From: Methylorubrum extorquens
GTDB lineage: Bacteria > Pseudomonadota > Alphaproteobacteria > Rhizobiales > Beijerinckiaceae
NCBI RefSeq assembly: GCF_024169925.1
Contig: NZ_JALJXF010000001.1
Location: forward strand, 874,001 to 938,000
DNA length: 64,000 nt
Direction of reading: 5' to 3'
Numbering within the stretch: the first letter of the stretch is position 1; the number at the start of each line of letters is the position of its first letter. Below the pieces are notes generated by a model, which searched no databases, was not told the DNA's origin, and saw only the letters and a list, made by a program, of their open reading frames with translations. Made by a program: the position numbers and the translations under genes. Of the stretch, positions 46,095-55,438 are shown one piece after another.

Positions 46095-47028
46095 CGGTGC
46101 GAGCCCCGTCTCAGTTACGCGACGGACGGTGCTGATTGGGCTCGGCGCAACGGCGCTGACCGGGGCGGGGACGGGCGCCTATGCGGTCGGCATCGAGCCG
46201 ATGCGGTTCGCGGTGACGCGCTACCGCTTGCGGCCGATCGGCCCCTGGCCGTAGGGCCTGACCTTGCGGATCGTCGCGCTAGCCGACATCCATGTCTGCG
46301 AGCCCTGGATGCCGACTGCGCGCATCGCTGGCATCGTCGCAGCGGCTAATGCCCTTCGAGGCGACGTAATCGTGCTGCTCGGCGACTACGTCTCCGGCAT
46401 GCGAGTCGTCACGCGTTACGTGGACGCTGCCGAATGGGCGCCGGTGCTCGGACAACTCGCCGCGCCGCTGGGCACCTACGCCATCCTCGGCAACCACGAT
46501 TGGTGGGAGGACAAGACGGCCCAGGCCCGTGGCGCCGGCCCGACGATCGCGGGCGAGGCGCTCCGGCGCGCCGGTATCCCCGTTCTGGAGAACGATGCGC
46601 GGCCGCTCTCGGTCAGGGGTCATACGGTGTGGCTCGCCGGGCTCGGCGACCAGCTCGCGCTACTGCCGGGTCGGAAGCGCCACAGTCACCCCCGCATCGG
46701 CCTCGACGACTTGGCCGGAACGCTGGCGAAGGTCCTCGACAGCGCGCCCGCGATCCTGCTGGCGCACGAGCCCGACATCTTTCCGCAGGTCCCGCCGCGG
46801 ATCACGCTCACGCTCTCCGGTCATACCCATGGCGGACAGGTGCGCTTATTCGGGCGCTCTCCGGTCGTCCCCTCTCTCTACGCCAACCGCTTCGCCTAAG
46901 GCCATGTCCGCGAGCAGGCGGATCTCATCATTTCCGGTGGGCTCGGCACGAGCATCGCGCCGGTGCGTCTCGGCGTACCGCCGGAGATCGTCGTCGTCGA
47001 ACTCGGGGCCGATGGTCCAGGGAACTGA
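46087..47028 (+). pseudogene. Metallophosphoesterase gene interrupted by two in-frame stop codons
   Basis: One continuous frame encodes a calcineurin-like phosphoesterase: a TAT-like N-terminus (TRRTVLIGLGATALTG), then the metal motifs ADIHV, LGDYVSG, LGNHDWW and SGHTHGGQ, and a C-terminal SGGLGTSIAPVR. It is cut by TAG at 46252-46254 (after PIGPWP) and TAA at 46897-46899 (after ANRFA, where Tyr before GHVRE would be natural). No frameshift is needed. Each stop is one substitution from a sense codon (GAG or TAC/TAT), so recent decay is likely. The catalytic core between the stops remains open, and a TTG-start fragment could still be made. It overlaps the ruvB end. Confidence 0.85.
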
Positions 47029-47233
47029 GACATGCGTCGACCACATAGCAACCGCGACATAATCGACGAAAAAGTGAGCATATTTTAACTATTCAAGGCT
47101 GCATCGGCGATAATCCCCGCGATGCAAATGCGAAACAACCATCTGTCATACAACGATTTATTTTGAACCTGCAGATTCTTCCAGCGGCAATCCGGCGCAT
47201 CTGCGGCCATCGAAGGCAGCGTCGGCGGCATGC

Positions 47234-47258
47234 GGAACAGGCGTGCACCGCACAAGTT
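47234..47258 (+). promoter_or_regulatory. Candidate EcfG-type promoter before the DUF4142 gene
   Basis: GGAAC (47234-47238), 16-bp spacer, AGTT (47255-47258), ending 75 bp before the start codon; a near match to GGAAC-N16/17-CGTT. The rest of the 47029-47333 spacer is partly AT-rich and holds no gene. Confidence 0.4.
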
Positions 47259-47333
47259 GAGGGCCCGACCCCGCTCTTCGGGAGCGCCGGCCCAACGAAC
47301 GATTTCAGCACGACCTTCAAGGAACTCTCCGCC

Positions 47334-48050
47334 ATGAAGACGACCGTCCTGGCCGCCCTCGGCCTGTCCGTCGCTACCCTCGCCACGCCCGCCCTGGCTC
47401 AGGACGCCCTGCCGCTGCGCATCGGCAGCGACGCGCCGATCGGGCGCGCCGCAACTGACACCCGCGATTTCCGCGCCGAGGCTTTGCGCTCGGATGCTAC
47501 CAGCATCGAAGCGAGCCGGATCGCCCTGGAGCGTTCCCGCAACCCGAGGGTCCGCAACTATGCCAACCGGATCCTCGTCGAGCGTGAGGCCACCACCCGG
47601 GCGCTGCTGCCCGAGGGCACCTCGCTGACCGCCAGCGGTCGCGTCGTATCCGACCAGCAGGGTATCCCGACCCGCCTCGACAACCCGCTTGGCGTGGTGC
47701 TGGCCCCTGTGACGCTGGCCGCCAACATCGGCACCGGCATCGTCGGTGGCGTGCTCGGCGGCGTTGGCCTCGTGGACAACAGCCCGGGCGAGCCCGGCCG
47801 TCGCGTCGCCCTCGGCCCGAACGGCCAGCAGCGCCTCGAGCGCCTTCGCTCGGCCCGCTCGGCCCGCGAGTTCGACCAAGCCTATGTCGCCGGTCAGGCT
47901 CGTTCGGATGCGCGCACGCTGGCCCTCTACAGCAGCTATGCCCGCAACGGCGACAGCGCCGACGGCCGCACCTTCGCGAACCAGGCTCTGCCCTACATCG
48001 CCGACGAGCACGCCCACTCGGCGAGCCTCGCCAACCGCATCGGCGGCTGA
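47334..48050 (+). CDS. DUF4142-family exported protein
   Basis: A 238-aa protein with a signal peptide (MKTTVLAALGLSVATLATPALA, cleavage about residue 22) and a helical DUF4142 domain: SIEASRIALERSRNPRVRNYANRILVE in the first half and HSASLANRI at the C-terminus, separated by a Gly-rich hydrophobic insert (about 120-145) unusual for the family. DUF4142 proteins are periplasmic, ferritin-like four-helix proteins of uncertain role, often stress-induced. The ATG at 47334 follows AAGGAAC. It lies between the broken phosphoesterase and ybgC. Confidence 0.85.
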   Translation: MKTTVLAALGLSVATLATPALAQDALPLRIGSDAPIGRAATDTRDFRAEALRSDATSIEASRIALERSRNPRVRNYANRILVEREATTRALLPEGTSLTASGRVVSDQQGIPTRLDNPLGVVLAPVTLAANIGTGIVGGVLGGVGLVDNSPGEPGRRVALGPNGQQRLERLRSARSAREFDQAYVAGQARSDARTLALYSSYARNGDSADGRTFANQALPYIADEHAHSASLANRIGG

Positions 48051-48199
48051 TCCAAGCAGACCCATCCCATCTGGCAGGGCTGTTCCCGAAAGGGGGCGGC
48101 CCTCGCCTCATGACGCCGATCGACGACAGGCCGCGCGCTCGTCTCGCCATGCGCGGCCTGAACCTCTAGACACCGGTTCTTCCTCGCAACCGGATTTCC

Positions 48200-48622
48200 A
48201 TGACGACAGCGGCACCTGAGAATGCGCACCGGCTCCCGGTGCGGATCTATTACGAGGACACCGATTTCTCGGGCTTCGTCTATCACGCGAGCTACCTGCG
48301 CTTCATGGAGCGGGGCCGCACCGAACTCCTGCGCACTCTCGCGGGCGACCAATCCGAGATGCACGCGGAAGGCACAGGCCTCGTCTTCGTCGTGCGGAAG
48401 ATGACCCTCGACTTCCTCAAGCCCGCCCGCATGGACGATTGGATCGACGTGCTGACTTGGTCGAGCGAGCTGCGCGGCGCCTCGATGCATCTCGCTCAGG
48501 AAGTGCGCCGCGGCGGGGAAACGCTGGTACGCGCCGAGGTCGTGGTCGCCTGCGTCAGAAACGGCCGGGCGATCCGCCTGCCGGACGGGTTGCGCCGGGC
48601 GCTCACCCCACCCAACACCTGA
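48200..48622 (+). CDS. ybgC: Tol-Pal system-associated acyl-CoA thioesterase YbgC
   Basis: A 140-aa hot-dog-fold thioesterase. The active-site signature YYEDTDFSGFVYHASYLRFMERGRTELLR carries the catalytic Asp of the 4-hydroxybenzoyl-CoA thioesterase family. YbgC hydrolyses acyl-CoA or acyl-ACP and is genetically linked to tol-pal throughout proteobacteria. Here it precedes tolQ by 190 bp, more than usual, so tolQ may have its own promoter in this gap. Confidence 0.93.
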   Translation: MTTAAPENAHRLPVRIYYEDTDFSGFVYHASYLRFMERGRTELLRTLAGDQSEMHAEGTGLVFVVRKMTLDFLKPARMDDWIDVLTWSSELRGASMHLAQEVRRGGETLVRAEVVVACVRNGRAIRLPDGLRRALTPPNT

Positions 48623-48812
48623 ACGAAACCGATCCTTAACCTTGAGAGGTGCTTAACGATCCCTCGCAGGGAAAGCCTCATCGCCACGAAAGTGCCCGGA
48701 GGCGACCCTTACTTTCGACAGATTCACGAGTGATCTCAAGCCTCATCGCTCAAAGGATCAGTCGGCAGTCCGGTGCGCCTCGGCGCGGCCCTGACGACGC
48801 GAGGATCGTTCG

Positions 48813-49529
<717 letters not shown>

Positions 49530-49560
49530 TCCGGCCGTTACAGCAGCGGGAGCCAATCCA

Positions 49561-50010
49561 ATGGGCATGACGCACGGCGCGGCACAGGGCGGCGGCAAGC
49601 GCCGCCGCCGCGGACGGCGCGGACACGGCGCCATCAACGAAATCAACATGACGCCGTTCATCGACGTCGTGCTGGTGCTGCTGATCGTCTTCATGGTCGC
49701 GGCACCGATGATGACCGTCGGCGTGCCCCTCGACCTGCCACAATCGAAGGCGAGCCCGCTCAACTCCGACGTCAAGCCGATCACGCTCTCGATCCGCCGC
49801 ACGGGCGAGGTCTATCTCGGTGAGGTCGAGCTGAAGGACGACGACATCGTGCCCCAGCTCATGCAGACTTCGAAGACCGGCACCGAGGAGCGGGTGTTCG
49901 TGCGCGGCGACAAGCGCGTCGATTACGGGCGCGTGGCCCAGGTGATGGCGATCGTGACCGGCGGCGGCTTCAAGAAGGTCGCCCTCGTCACCGAGCCGGA
50001 ATCGAATTAG
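49561..50010 (+). CDS. tolR: Tol-Pal system protein TolR
   Basis: A 149-aa single-pass ExbD/TolR protein. A basic Arg/Gly-rich cytoplasmic N-terminus (about 1-25) precedes the membrane segment with the proton-path aspartate in MTPFIDVVLVLLIVFMVAAP. The periplasmic domain has the family pattern GVPLDLPQS and ends with FKKVALVTEP. It starts 31 bp after tolQ and is followed after 14 bp by tolA, so the operon is tight. Confidence 0.96.
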   Translation: MGMTHGAAQGGGKRRRRGRRGHGAINEINMTPFIDVVLVLLIVFMVAAPMMTVGVPLDLPQSKASPLNSDVKPITLSIRRTGEVYLGEVELKDDDIVPQLMQTSKTGTEERVFVRGDKRVDYGRVAQVMAIVTGGGFKKVALVTEPESN

Positions 50011-50024
50011 CGGAGCAAGGCACC

Positions 50025-51413
50025 GTGGCTCTGCGCTGGCCCAATTCACTCACCGAGCCTTTCCGAAATCGCGAACCCGGCGTCTGGATCTCGGCCGCGG
50101 CCCATGCTGCCGTGCTGGGCGCCGCCCTGTTCGCCGTCGCCGCACCGGCCATGCCGGACGCGCAGGAAGGCGTGCCGGTCGAGGTGCTGACCGAGCAGCA
50201 ATTTTCCGAGCTGACTCGCGGCGAGCGCAACGCGGAGAAGCCCGAGAACACCCCGAACCGCGCCGATCGCGTGGCGGAGAAGCACGAGCAGCGCGAGCCC
50301 GAGAACGCCAAGACCGACGCACCCGCAGCCCCCACCCGAACCGCCGATACCCGCCTCGCCGCCGTCGACGCGATGCCGCTGCGCGCCGACTCCGCCGACC
50401 CGGTGAAGGAGGAGGCGGAAGCCGCAGCGGCCAAGGCGGAGGCCGCGAAGGCCGAAGCCGAGAAGGCGGCTGCGGCCAAGGCCGCCGAGGCGAAGGCCAA
50501 GGCCGAGGTCAAAGCGAAAGCGGATGCCGCTGCCAAGGCCGAGGCGGCAAAGGCCGAGGCTGTCAAAGCGGCCGAAGCGAAAGCCGTCGCAAAGGCGGAG
50601 GCCGAAAAGCGCGACGAGTTGCAGAAACTGGTCGAGCGCGAGCAGGCCGAGGCGGAAGCCGCCGCCAAGGCGGCCGAGGCGAAGGCCAAGGCGCGCGCCG
50701 AGGCGAAGGCGAAGGCCGACGCCAAGGCCAAAGCTGAAGCGAAGGCCGAGGCGGAAGCCGAAGCCAAGGCTGAAGCGAAGGCCAAGGCCGAAGCGGCGGC
50801 AAAGGCGGAAGCCGAGGCCGAGCACCGCAAGCAGGTCGCCGAAGCCAAAGCCAAGGCGGATGCCGAGGCGAAGGCAAAAGCCGAAGCCGCCGCGAAAGCC
50901 AAGGCCAAGGCGATGGCCGACGCCAGGGCGAAGGCCGATGCCGAGGCCAAGGCGCGCCAGCAGGCGGAACTCGCCAACAGGGCCAGCCCTGGCGACAGCC
51001 GCGAGACGCAGACCCGCGCCGCCTCGCAATCGACCGGTTCGACCGGCCGTGAGGTCCAGCGCACGGCCTCGCTCGGCGCGGCCTCCGGCACCGCCCAGCG
51101 GCTTTCGCCGTCCTTGCGCGACGCCCTCGTCGGCATGCTGCAACAGCAGATCGAGCGGTGCTACTCGGCGCCGCCCGGCGCGACGCAGGGCGTGGTGCTG
51201 CCGATGCTCGACATCCGCCTCAATGCGGACGGTTCGCTCACGACGGAGCCGCGAGTCATGCGCGCGGGCAACAACTCGGTCGATCAGTCGATCGCACAGG
51301 CCGCGCTGCGGGCGGTGCGGCGCTGCGCGCCCTTCAAGATCCCGGCCCAGTACGCGCCGTATTACAACGACTGGAAGGCCATCAACGCCGAGTTCGAGTT
51401 CTCGCCCGTGTGA
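50025..51413 (+). CDS. tolA: Tol-Pal system protein TolA
   Basis: The 462-aa periplasm-spanning arm of the Tol machine. It has one N-terminal membrane anchor (about 20-45), a Pro/Glu/Thr-rich linker, a very long Ala/Lys/Glu helical domain (about 125-325) and a C-terminal TolA/TonB-like domain (about 360-460) with two cysteines (IERCYSAPP and RRCAPFKIP). The GTG start at 50025 follows GGAGCAAGG. Sequence divergence is normal for TolA; identity rests on the layout and position between tolR and tolB. Confidence 0.93.
   Translation: MALRWPNSLTEPFRNREPGVWISAAAHAAVLGAALFAVAAPAMPDAQEGVPVEVLTEQQFSELTRGERNAEKPENTPNRADRVAEKHEQREPENAKTDAPAAPTRTADTRLAAVDAMPLRADSADPVKEEAEAAAAKAEAAKAEAEKAAAAKAAEAKAKAEVKAKADAAAKAEAAKAEAVKAAEAKAVAKAEAEKRDELQKLVEREQAEAEAAAKAAEAKAKARAEAKAKADAKAKAEAKAEAEAEAKAEAKAKAEAAAKAEAEAEHRKQVAEAKAKADAEAKAKAEAAAKAKAKAMADARAKADAEAKARQQAELANRASPGDSRETQTRAASQSTGSTGREVQRTASLGAASGTAQRLSPSLRDALVGMLQQQIERCYSAPPGATQGVVLPMLDIRLNADGSLTTEPRVMRAGNNSVDQSIAQAALRAVRRCAPFKIPAQYAPYYNDWKAINAEFEFSPV
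50400..50960 (+). repeat. Low-complexity Ala/Lys/Glu coding repeat in tolA
   Basis: Degenerate repetition of GCC/GCG-AAG-GCC-GAG codon blocks encoding the helical rod of TolA. Repetition is at the protein-composition level and not an exact tandem array, so length variation between strains is likely. Confidence 0.8.
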
Positions 51414-51491
51414 TCCGCCGGCTCGACCCGCCGATCCACTGCGTCATCGGCCTTTCTTTCTCGCATTCCCCGAACGACCTGGACTTGTCCC

Positions 51492-52832
51492 ATGCCTGGA
51501 ACAGCCTTCACCCGGCGCGCCCTTCTGCCGGCCTTCGCGGCCGCGCTCGGCGTCCTCGCCCTGGCGCTGCCCGCCGCGACTCCGGCGCAGGCGCAGCTTC
51601 AGCTCCGCATCGGCAGCGGCGCCTTTCAGCCGATGCCGATTGCGATTGCCGACTTCGCCGGTGATGCCAGCCTCGGCACGCTGGTCGCCAGCGTCATCAC
51701 GAACAACCTGCGCCGCTCCGGCTACTTCACGCCGCTGGAAAAGGGGCGCTTCCCCGAGAATCCGAGCTTCGACGCGGCGCCGAACTTCGAGGCCTGGAAA
51801 GGCGCGGGCGTCCAGGCGCTGGTGACCGGCCGGGTCGGGCGTGACGGGTCAGGCCGGCTCACCGTCGCCTTCCGCCTGTGGGACGTGGCCTCGGGCCAGC
51901 AGATCACGGGCCAGCAATACGGCACCGACGTCGCCAATGCCCGCCGCACCGGCCATCTCGTGTCGGATGCGGTTTACACCAAGGTCACCGGCCTCGGGGC
52001 CTGGTTCGACAGCCGCGTCGCCTATGTCGACGAGTCGGGTCCGAAGGAGAATCGCCGCAAGCGCCTGATGGTAATGGATCAGGACGGCGCCAACGTCCGT
52101 GCGCTGACCGGGAGCGGCGACGTCTCGGTGGTGGCGCCGCGCTACTCGCCGGCGGGGCAGGACATCGCCTTCATGACCCAGGCGACGGGCCAGCAACCCA
52201 AGGTCCAGATGATCGATCTGGAGACCGGCAAGCGCCAGACGGTGGGCAACTTCGCCTCGATGAGCGCGAGCCCGCGCTTCTCGCCGGACGGTCGCCGCCT
52301 CGTGATGAGTGTGCAGCAGGGGGGCAACGCCGACATCGTCACCGTCGACATCGCCTCGAAAGCACAGACCCCGGTCACGCAGGGTCTTGCGATCGACACC
52401 TCGCCGAGCTACGCGCCAGACGGCAGCCAGATCGTGTTCGAATCCGACCGCGGCGGCTCGCAGCAGATCTACGTGATGGGCGCCGACGGCTCGAACCCGC
52501 GCCGGCTCTCCTTCGGCGAAGGCTCGGCCTCGCAGCCGGCTTGGTCGCCCCGCGGCGACCTCATCGCCTTCACCCGCCAGCGCAAGGGGGGCTTTGCCAT
52601 CTGCGTGATGAAGCCCGACGGCTCGGGCGAGCGGGTGTTGACCGAGGGCTTCCACAACGAGAGCCCGACCTTCGCGCCGAACGGCCAATACGTGATGTTC
52701 TTCCGCGATCCCGGCGGCCAGGGCGGCGGCAAGCTCTACATGGTCGACATCACTGGCAAGGTGGAGCAGCCGGTACCGACCCCGTCCTTTGCCTCGGACC
52801 CGACTTGGTCGCCGCTGCTGTCGGGCAAGTAG
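51492..52832 (+). CDS. tolB: Tol-Pal system protein TolB
   Basis: A 446-aa periplasmic protein with a signal peptide (about 1-35, TPAQAQ cleavage region), an N-terminal domain (about 38-170) and a C-terminal six-bladed beta-propeller with PD40-type repeats (YSPAGQDIAFMT, FSPDGRRLVMS, YAPDGSQIVFES, WSPRGDLIAFT, FAPNGQYVMFF). TolB links TolA to Pal at the peptidoglycan. It is the last gene of the operon here; a hairpin follows and pal is missing. Confidence 0.97.
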   Translation: MPGTAFTRRALLPAFAAALGVLALALPAATPAQAQLQLRIGSGAFQPMPIAIADFAGDASLGTLVASVITNNLRRSGYFTPLEKGRFPENPSFDAAPNFEAWKGAGVQALVTGRVGRDGSGRLTVAFRLWDVASGQQITGQQYGTDVANARRTGHLVSDAVYTKVTGLGAWFDSRVAYVDESGPKENRRKRLMVMDQDGANVRALTGSGDVSVVAPRYSPAGQDIAFMTQATGQQPKVQMIDLETGKRQTVGNFASMSASPRFSPDGRRLVMSVQQGGNADIVTVDIASKAQTPVTQGLAIDTSPSYAPDGSQIVFESDRGGSQQIYVMGADGSNPRRLSFGEGSASQPAWSPRGDLIAFTRQRKGGFAICVMKPDGSGERVLTEGFHNESPTFAPNGQYVMFFRDPGGQGGGKLYMVDITGKVEQPVPTPSFASDPTWSPLLSGK

Positions 52833-52852
52833 GCGAGCCGGGCGCGGCCGGT

Positions 52853-52878
52853 TTCGTCGCCGCGAGACCGGCGACGAA
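52853..52878 (+). terminator. Terminator-like hairpin after tolB
   Basis: Perfect 10-bp arms TTCGTCGCCG / CGGCGACGAA with a 6-nt loop, 20 bp after the tolB stop. It marks the end of the tol operon. There is no T-tract. Confidence 0.6.
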
Positions 52879-53750
52879 CATCAGCCGGACGCGCACAGAG
52901 CGCGACCGAAGTCTCGCAAGGGCGGACCGGCAAACCCACACCGCCATTGCAAGCCGAACGGCTTCGCTGCGACGGCACGGCCCGCGCTGAAATCCGCGCG
53001 AGCCTCGACGGCCGGCACGGTGAAGACCTTCGCACTGACGATAGAAACCGCGGCGGAAGCGGTCCGCAGGTGGGGCTGATGCGTGTTCGAAGTCGTGCCG
53101 TGTCGGCCGCTTCTGCGCCCCTAGGGATCCGCTTCCGTCCGGTGTTCGTGGCGGGCCACTCAATCCGAGACCGAACGGGTTCTCAGACTATCGTTGCGGC
53201 TTCGTGCTGCGGTGGAGTCATCCCTGTCTCCTCCAGCTTTCGTCAACAAACCACGCGAAGATCACGCGGTTACTTGGCCGATGTGCTTGCGAATGCGAAG
53301 CACGAATGTAGACTGCGTCCGTATTAGCAGGCCGTCAAGCGGGAATTTGCCGCCAAGCCTTCTGATTTTCGTGTCAACGAATGCTTGGTGGGTAAAATCA
53401 TTCGTCGGCAACGGCTTACGGCCGGCGATGCGAAAGGGCTGTCCGCATCGGGCGGGAAATCCGCGCCGGATCGGTCGCGACCGCAAGCCGCGTCCCCTCG
53501 CGGGCGGTTCTCCGGCGAACCTACGACGTCACCGCGCGCGGCGGCAGGCAACCCGATCACGGGGGATCGCTGCCACCGGCGGACACAAAGCAGCATCAAT
53601 CGTCGGCGAGATTGGGGAGCCTGTCCTCGCCTCTACCCCCCGGCGCCAGGACGGGCCCGCGGGCCGGCCTGAAGCTCCCCGGCAGGTGTGCCGGCCCGCG
53701 GACAAACAGGCGTTGGCCGGCAAGCCCGGACCTGTCGGATGCCCCCGGCG
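52879..53750. other. Gene-poor region where pal would be expected
   Basis: About 870 bp with no supported gene. Several open frames exist on both strands, but none has family resemblance or a convincing ribosome site. The part around 53280-53420 is less GC-rich than its neighbours. A minus-strand 74-codon frame (53262-53486) is the least unlikely small ORF and could be a gene remnant. Confidence 0.5.
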
Positions 53751-54386
53751 TCAGATCGCGGTGAGGCCGCGCTGCACCGCCGGCCGGGCGAGCAGCGCGT
53801 CGAGCCAGCGGCGGACGTTCGGCAGTTCCTCGATCGCGATCCCCTGCTTGCCGTGGAACTTCGCCCAGGTCAGCGCGGCGATGTCGGCGATCGAGTACGC
53901 GTCGGCCAGATATTCGTGGTCGGCAAGCCGCCGGTCGAGAACGCCGTAGAGGCGTTTGGCTTCCTCCGTGAATCGATCGATGGCGTAGGGGATCTTCTCT
54001 TGCGCGTAGATGCGGAAATGGTGGGCCTGCCCCAGCATGGGCCCAAGTCCGCCGACCTGCCAGAACAGCCACTCGTCCACTGCGGTGCGGGCGCGCTCGT
54101 CGCTCGGATAGAGGCAGCCGGTCTTGCGTCCGAGATATTGCAGGATCGCGCCCGACTCGAACACCGAGATCGGCGTGCCTCCCGGCCCGTCCGGATCGAC
54201 GATGGCCGGGATCTTGTTGTTGGGGGAGATGCCGAGAAAGTCGGGCGCCATCTGCTCGCCCTTGCCTATGTTCACCGGTACGACCCGGTAGGGCAGCCCG
54301 CACTCTTCGAGCATGATCGGGATCTTCCACCCGTTCGGCGTGCTCCAGGTGTAGAGTTCGATCGGCTGCGCCGTCGTGACCGCCAT
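53751..54386 (-). CDS. Glutathione S-transferase family protein
   Basis: A 211-aa cytosolic GST. The N-terminal thioredoxin-fold domain (about 8-85) has LYTWSTPNGWKIPIMLEECG, the pattern of the Nu/Ure2p-like (YfcG/YghU) group, followed by NNKIPAIVDPDG with the cis-Pro and VFESGAILQYL with the glutathione-binding Glu-Ser. The helical C-terminal domain (about 92-205) is intact. Such enzymes often reduce disulphides. The ATG at 54386 gives the expected N-terminus; the frame is open upstream to 54569. Confidence 0.92.
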   Translation of the reverse strand: MAVTTAQPIELYTWSTPNGWKIPIMLEECGLPYRVVPVNIGKGEQMAPDFLGISPNNKIPAIVDPDGPGGTPISVFESGAILQYLGRKTGCLYPSDERARTAVDEWLFWQVGGLGPMLGQAHHFRIYAQEKIPYAIDRFTEEAKRLYGVLDRRLADHEYLADAYSIADIAALTWAKFHGKQGIAIEELPNVRRWLDALLARPAVQRGLTAI

Positions 54387-54586
54387 GCTGGCATCCCGGA
54401 AAAGCGGGCCCGCGCCCATCCTCGGTTCACGAGGTAGCGCGGAACGGCCCGGCGGCTCAAGCCGAAGGCCAAGCTCGCGCTCAGTCGTGCGCAAGTTGTA
54501 GAGGGCGCTTGCTCTTTGGCCCTTGATGCGGCTGTGATGCGGCGTGAACGGCGAAGCCGCCGAATCCAACCCGCCGGAGTCGCCCG

Positions 54587-54838
54587 ATGCTCTCTCGTCT
54601 CCTCGCAGCCGCCCTGCTGGCCGCGCCGCTCCTCTTAGCCCAGGCCGCGGTGGCCAAAGAGACCGGTAAGGAGACGGGCAAGGAGCAGAGTGTGGCCCAA
54701 TCTGCTGCGCGCGAGCGGCAGAAGAAGTGCGGCGCCGAGTGGCGCGCGCTTTCTGCCACCGAGAAGGCAGCTCAAGGGCCGAAGTGGCCGCAGTATTATA
54801 GCAAGTGCGTCAAGCGCCTGAAGGAACAGAAGGCCTGA
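54587..54838 (+). CDS. Small exported protein of unknown function
   Basis: An 83-aa protein with a clear signal peptide (MLSRLLAAALLAAPLLLAQAAVA, cut after about 23) and a basic helical mature part with two cysteines (KKCGAEW and SKCVKRL) about 32 residues apart, which resembles PsiF-repeat-like periplasmic proteins. KETGKETGKE is a short internal repeat. I do not assign a function. It lies divergent from the glutathione transferase gene. Confidence 0.7.
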   Translation: MLSRLLAAALLAAPLLLAQAAVAKETGKETGKEQSVAQSAARERQKKCGAEWRALSATEKAAQGPKWPQYYSKCVKRLKEQKA

Positions 54839-54949
54839 CGCGACGGCAGCAGGGCTCTGCAAATTTTCGAGCCGAGCCCCGCGTGAACCGAACGGCCTTG
54901 GCCGTGTTGCCTCGCCGACCCGTCCCCACGGGCTCCTGCGCGGAAGCAG

Positions 54950-55438
54950 ATGACCGGTTCCGCGCGGGATCGCATTCACTCGAAAAGCGAGAGCCGCACC
55001 GATATGGAGCGTGAACGCCGCATCCTGCAGCGCACGGTGGCGGTCGTCGCCATCGTCCCCGTCCTGGCGGGGCTCTACGGCGTGCTGTTCGGCATCGACG
55101 GCATCGGCGGCGGCACGCTGGTCAACGTCTCGGCCGACAGCCATTTCCGCTACCTCTCGGGCCTGCTGACCGGCATCGGCATCCTGTTCTTCACCTGCGT
55201 GCCCGGCATCGAGGACAAGTCGCGGCTGTTCCGCTTCCTCACCCTCGTCGTGGTGCTCGGCGGGCTGGCGCGGCTGCTCGGGCTCGCTCTCACCGGCGTG
55301 CCGTCGCTGACCATGCTGGCGGCGCTCAGTCTCGAACTCGTCGTCACGCCGCTGCTCTGCCTGTGGCAGATGCGGGTCGCGCGCCAAGCGCGGGATCAGC
55401 GGCAGGAACTGACAACCGGCATCGAGACGACGCGGTGA
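54950..55438 (+). CDS. DUF4345 family membrane protein
   Basis: A 162-aa protein with four hydrophobic segments (about 28-48, 70-90, 96-118 and 122-143) and a short charged C-terminal tail. The FRYLSGLLTGIGILFF stretch fits the DUF4345 pattern; function is unknown. The ATG at 54950 is used; a second in-frame ATG at 55004, with its own AAGCGAGAG site, would remove a polar N-terminus. Its TGA overlaps the GTG of the following FUSC transporter gene, indicating translational coupling. Confidence 0.75.
   Translation: MTGSARDRIHSKSESRTDMERERRILQRTVAVVAIVPVLAGLYGVLFGIDGIGGGTLVNVSADSHFRYLSGLLTGIGILFFTCVPGIEDKSRLFRFLTLVVVLGGLARLLGLALTGVPSLTMLAALSLELVVTPLLCLWQMRVARQARDQRQELTTGIETTR

Noticed and set aside
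48628..48660. Two TTAAC sequences upstream of tolQ, as a possible CtrA site
   Set aside because: The spacing between TTAA and TTAAC is 13 bp, not the 7 bp of the CtrA consensus.
53262..53486. 74-codon minus-strand frame in the gap after tolB
   Set aside because: It has no clear ribosome site, no recognisable domain and overlaps other equally open frames. A gene remnant is possible but cannot be supported from sequence alone.
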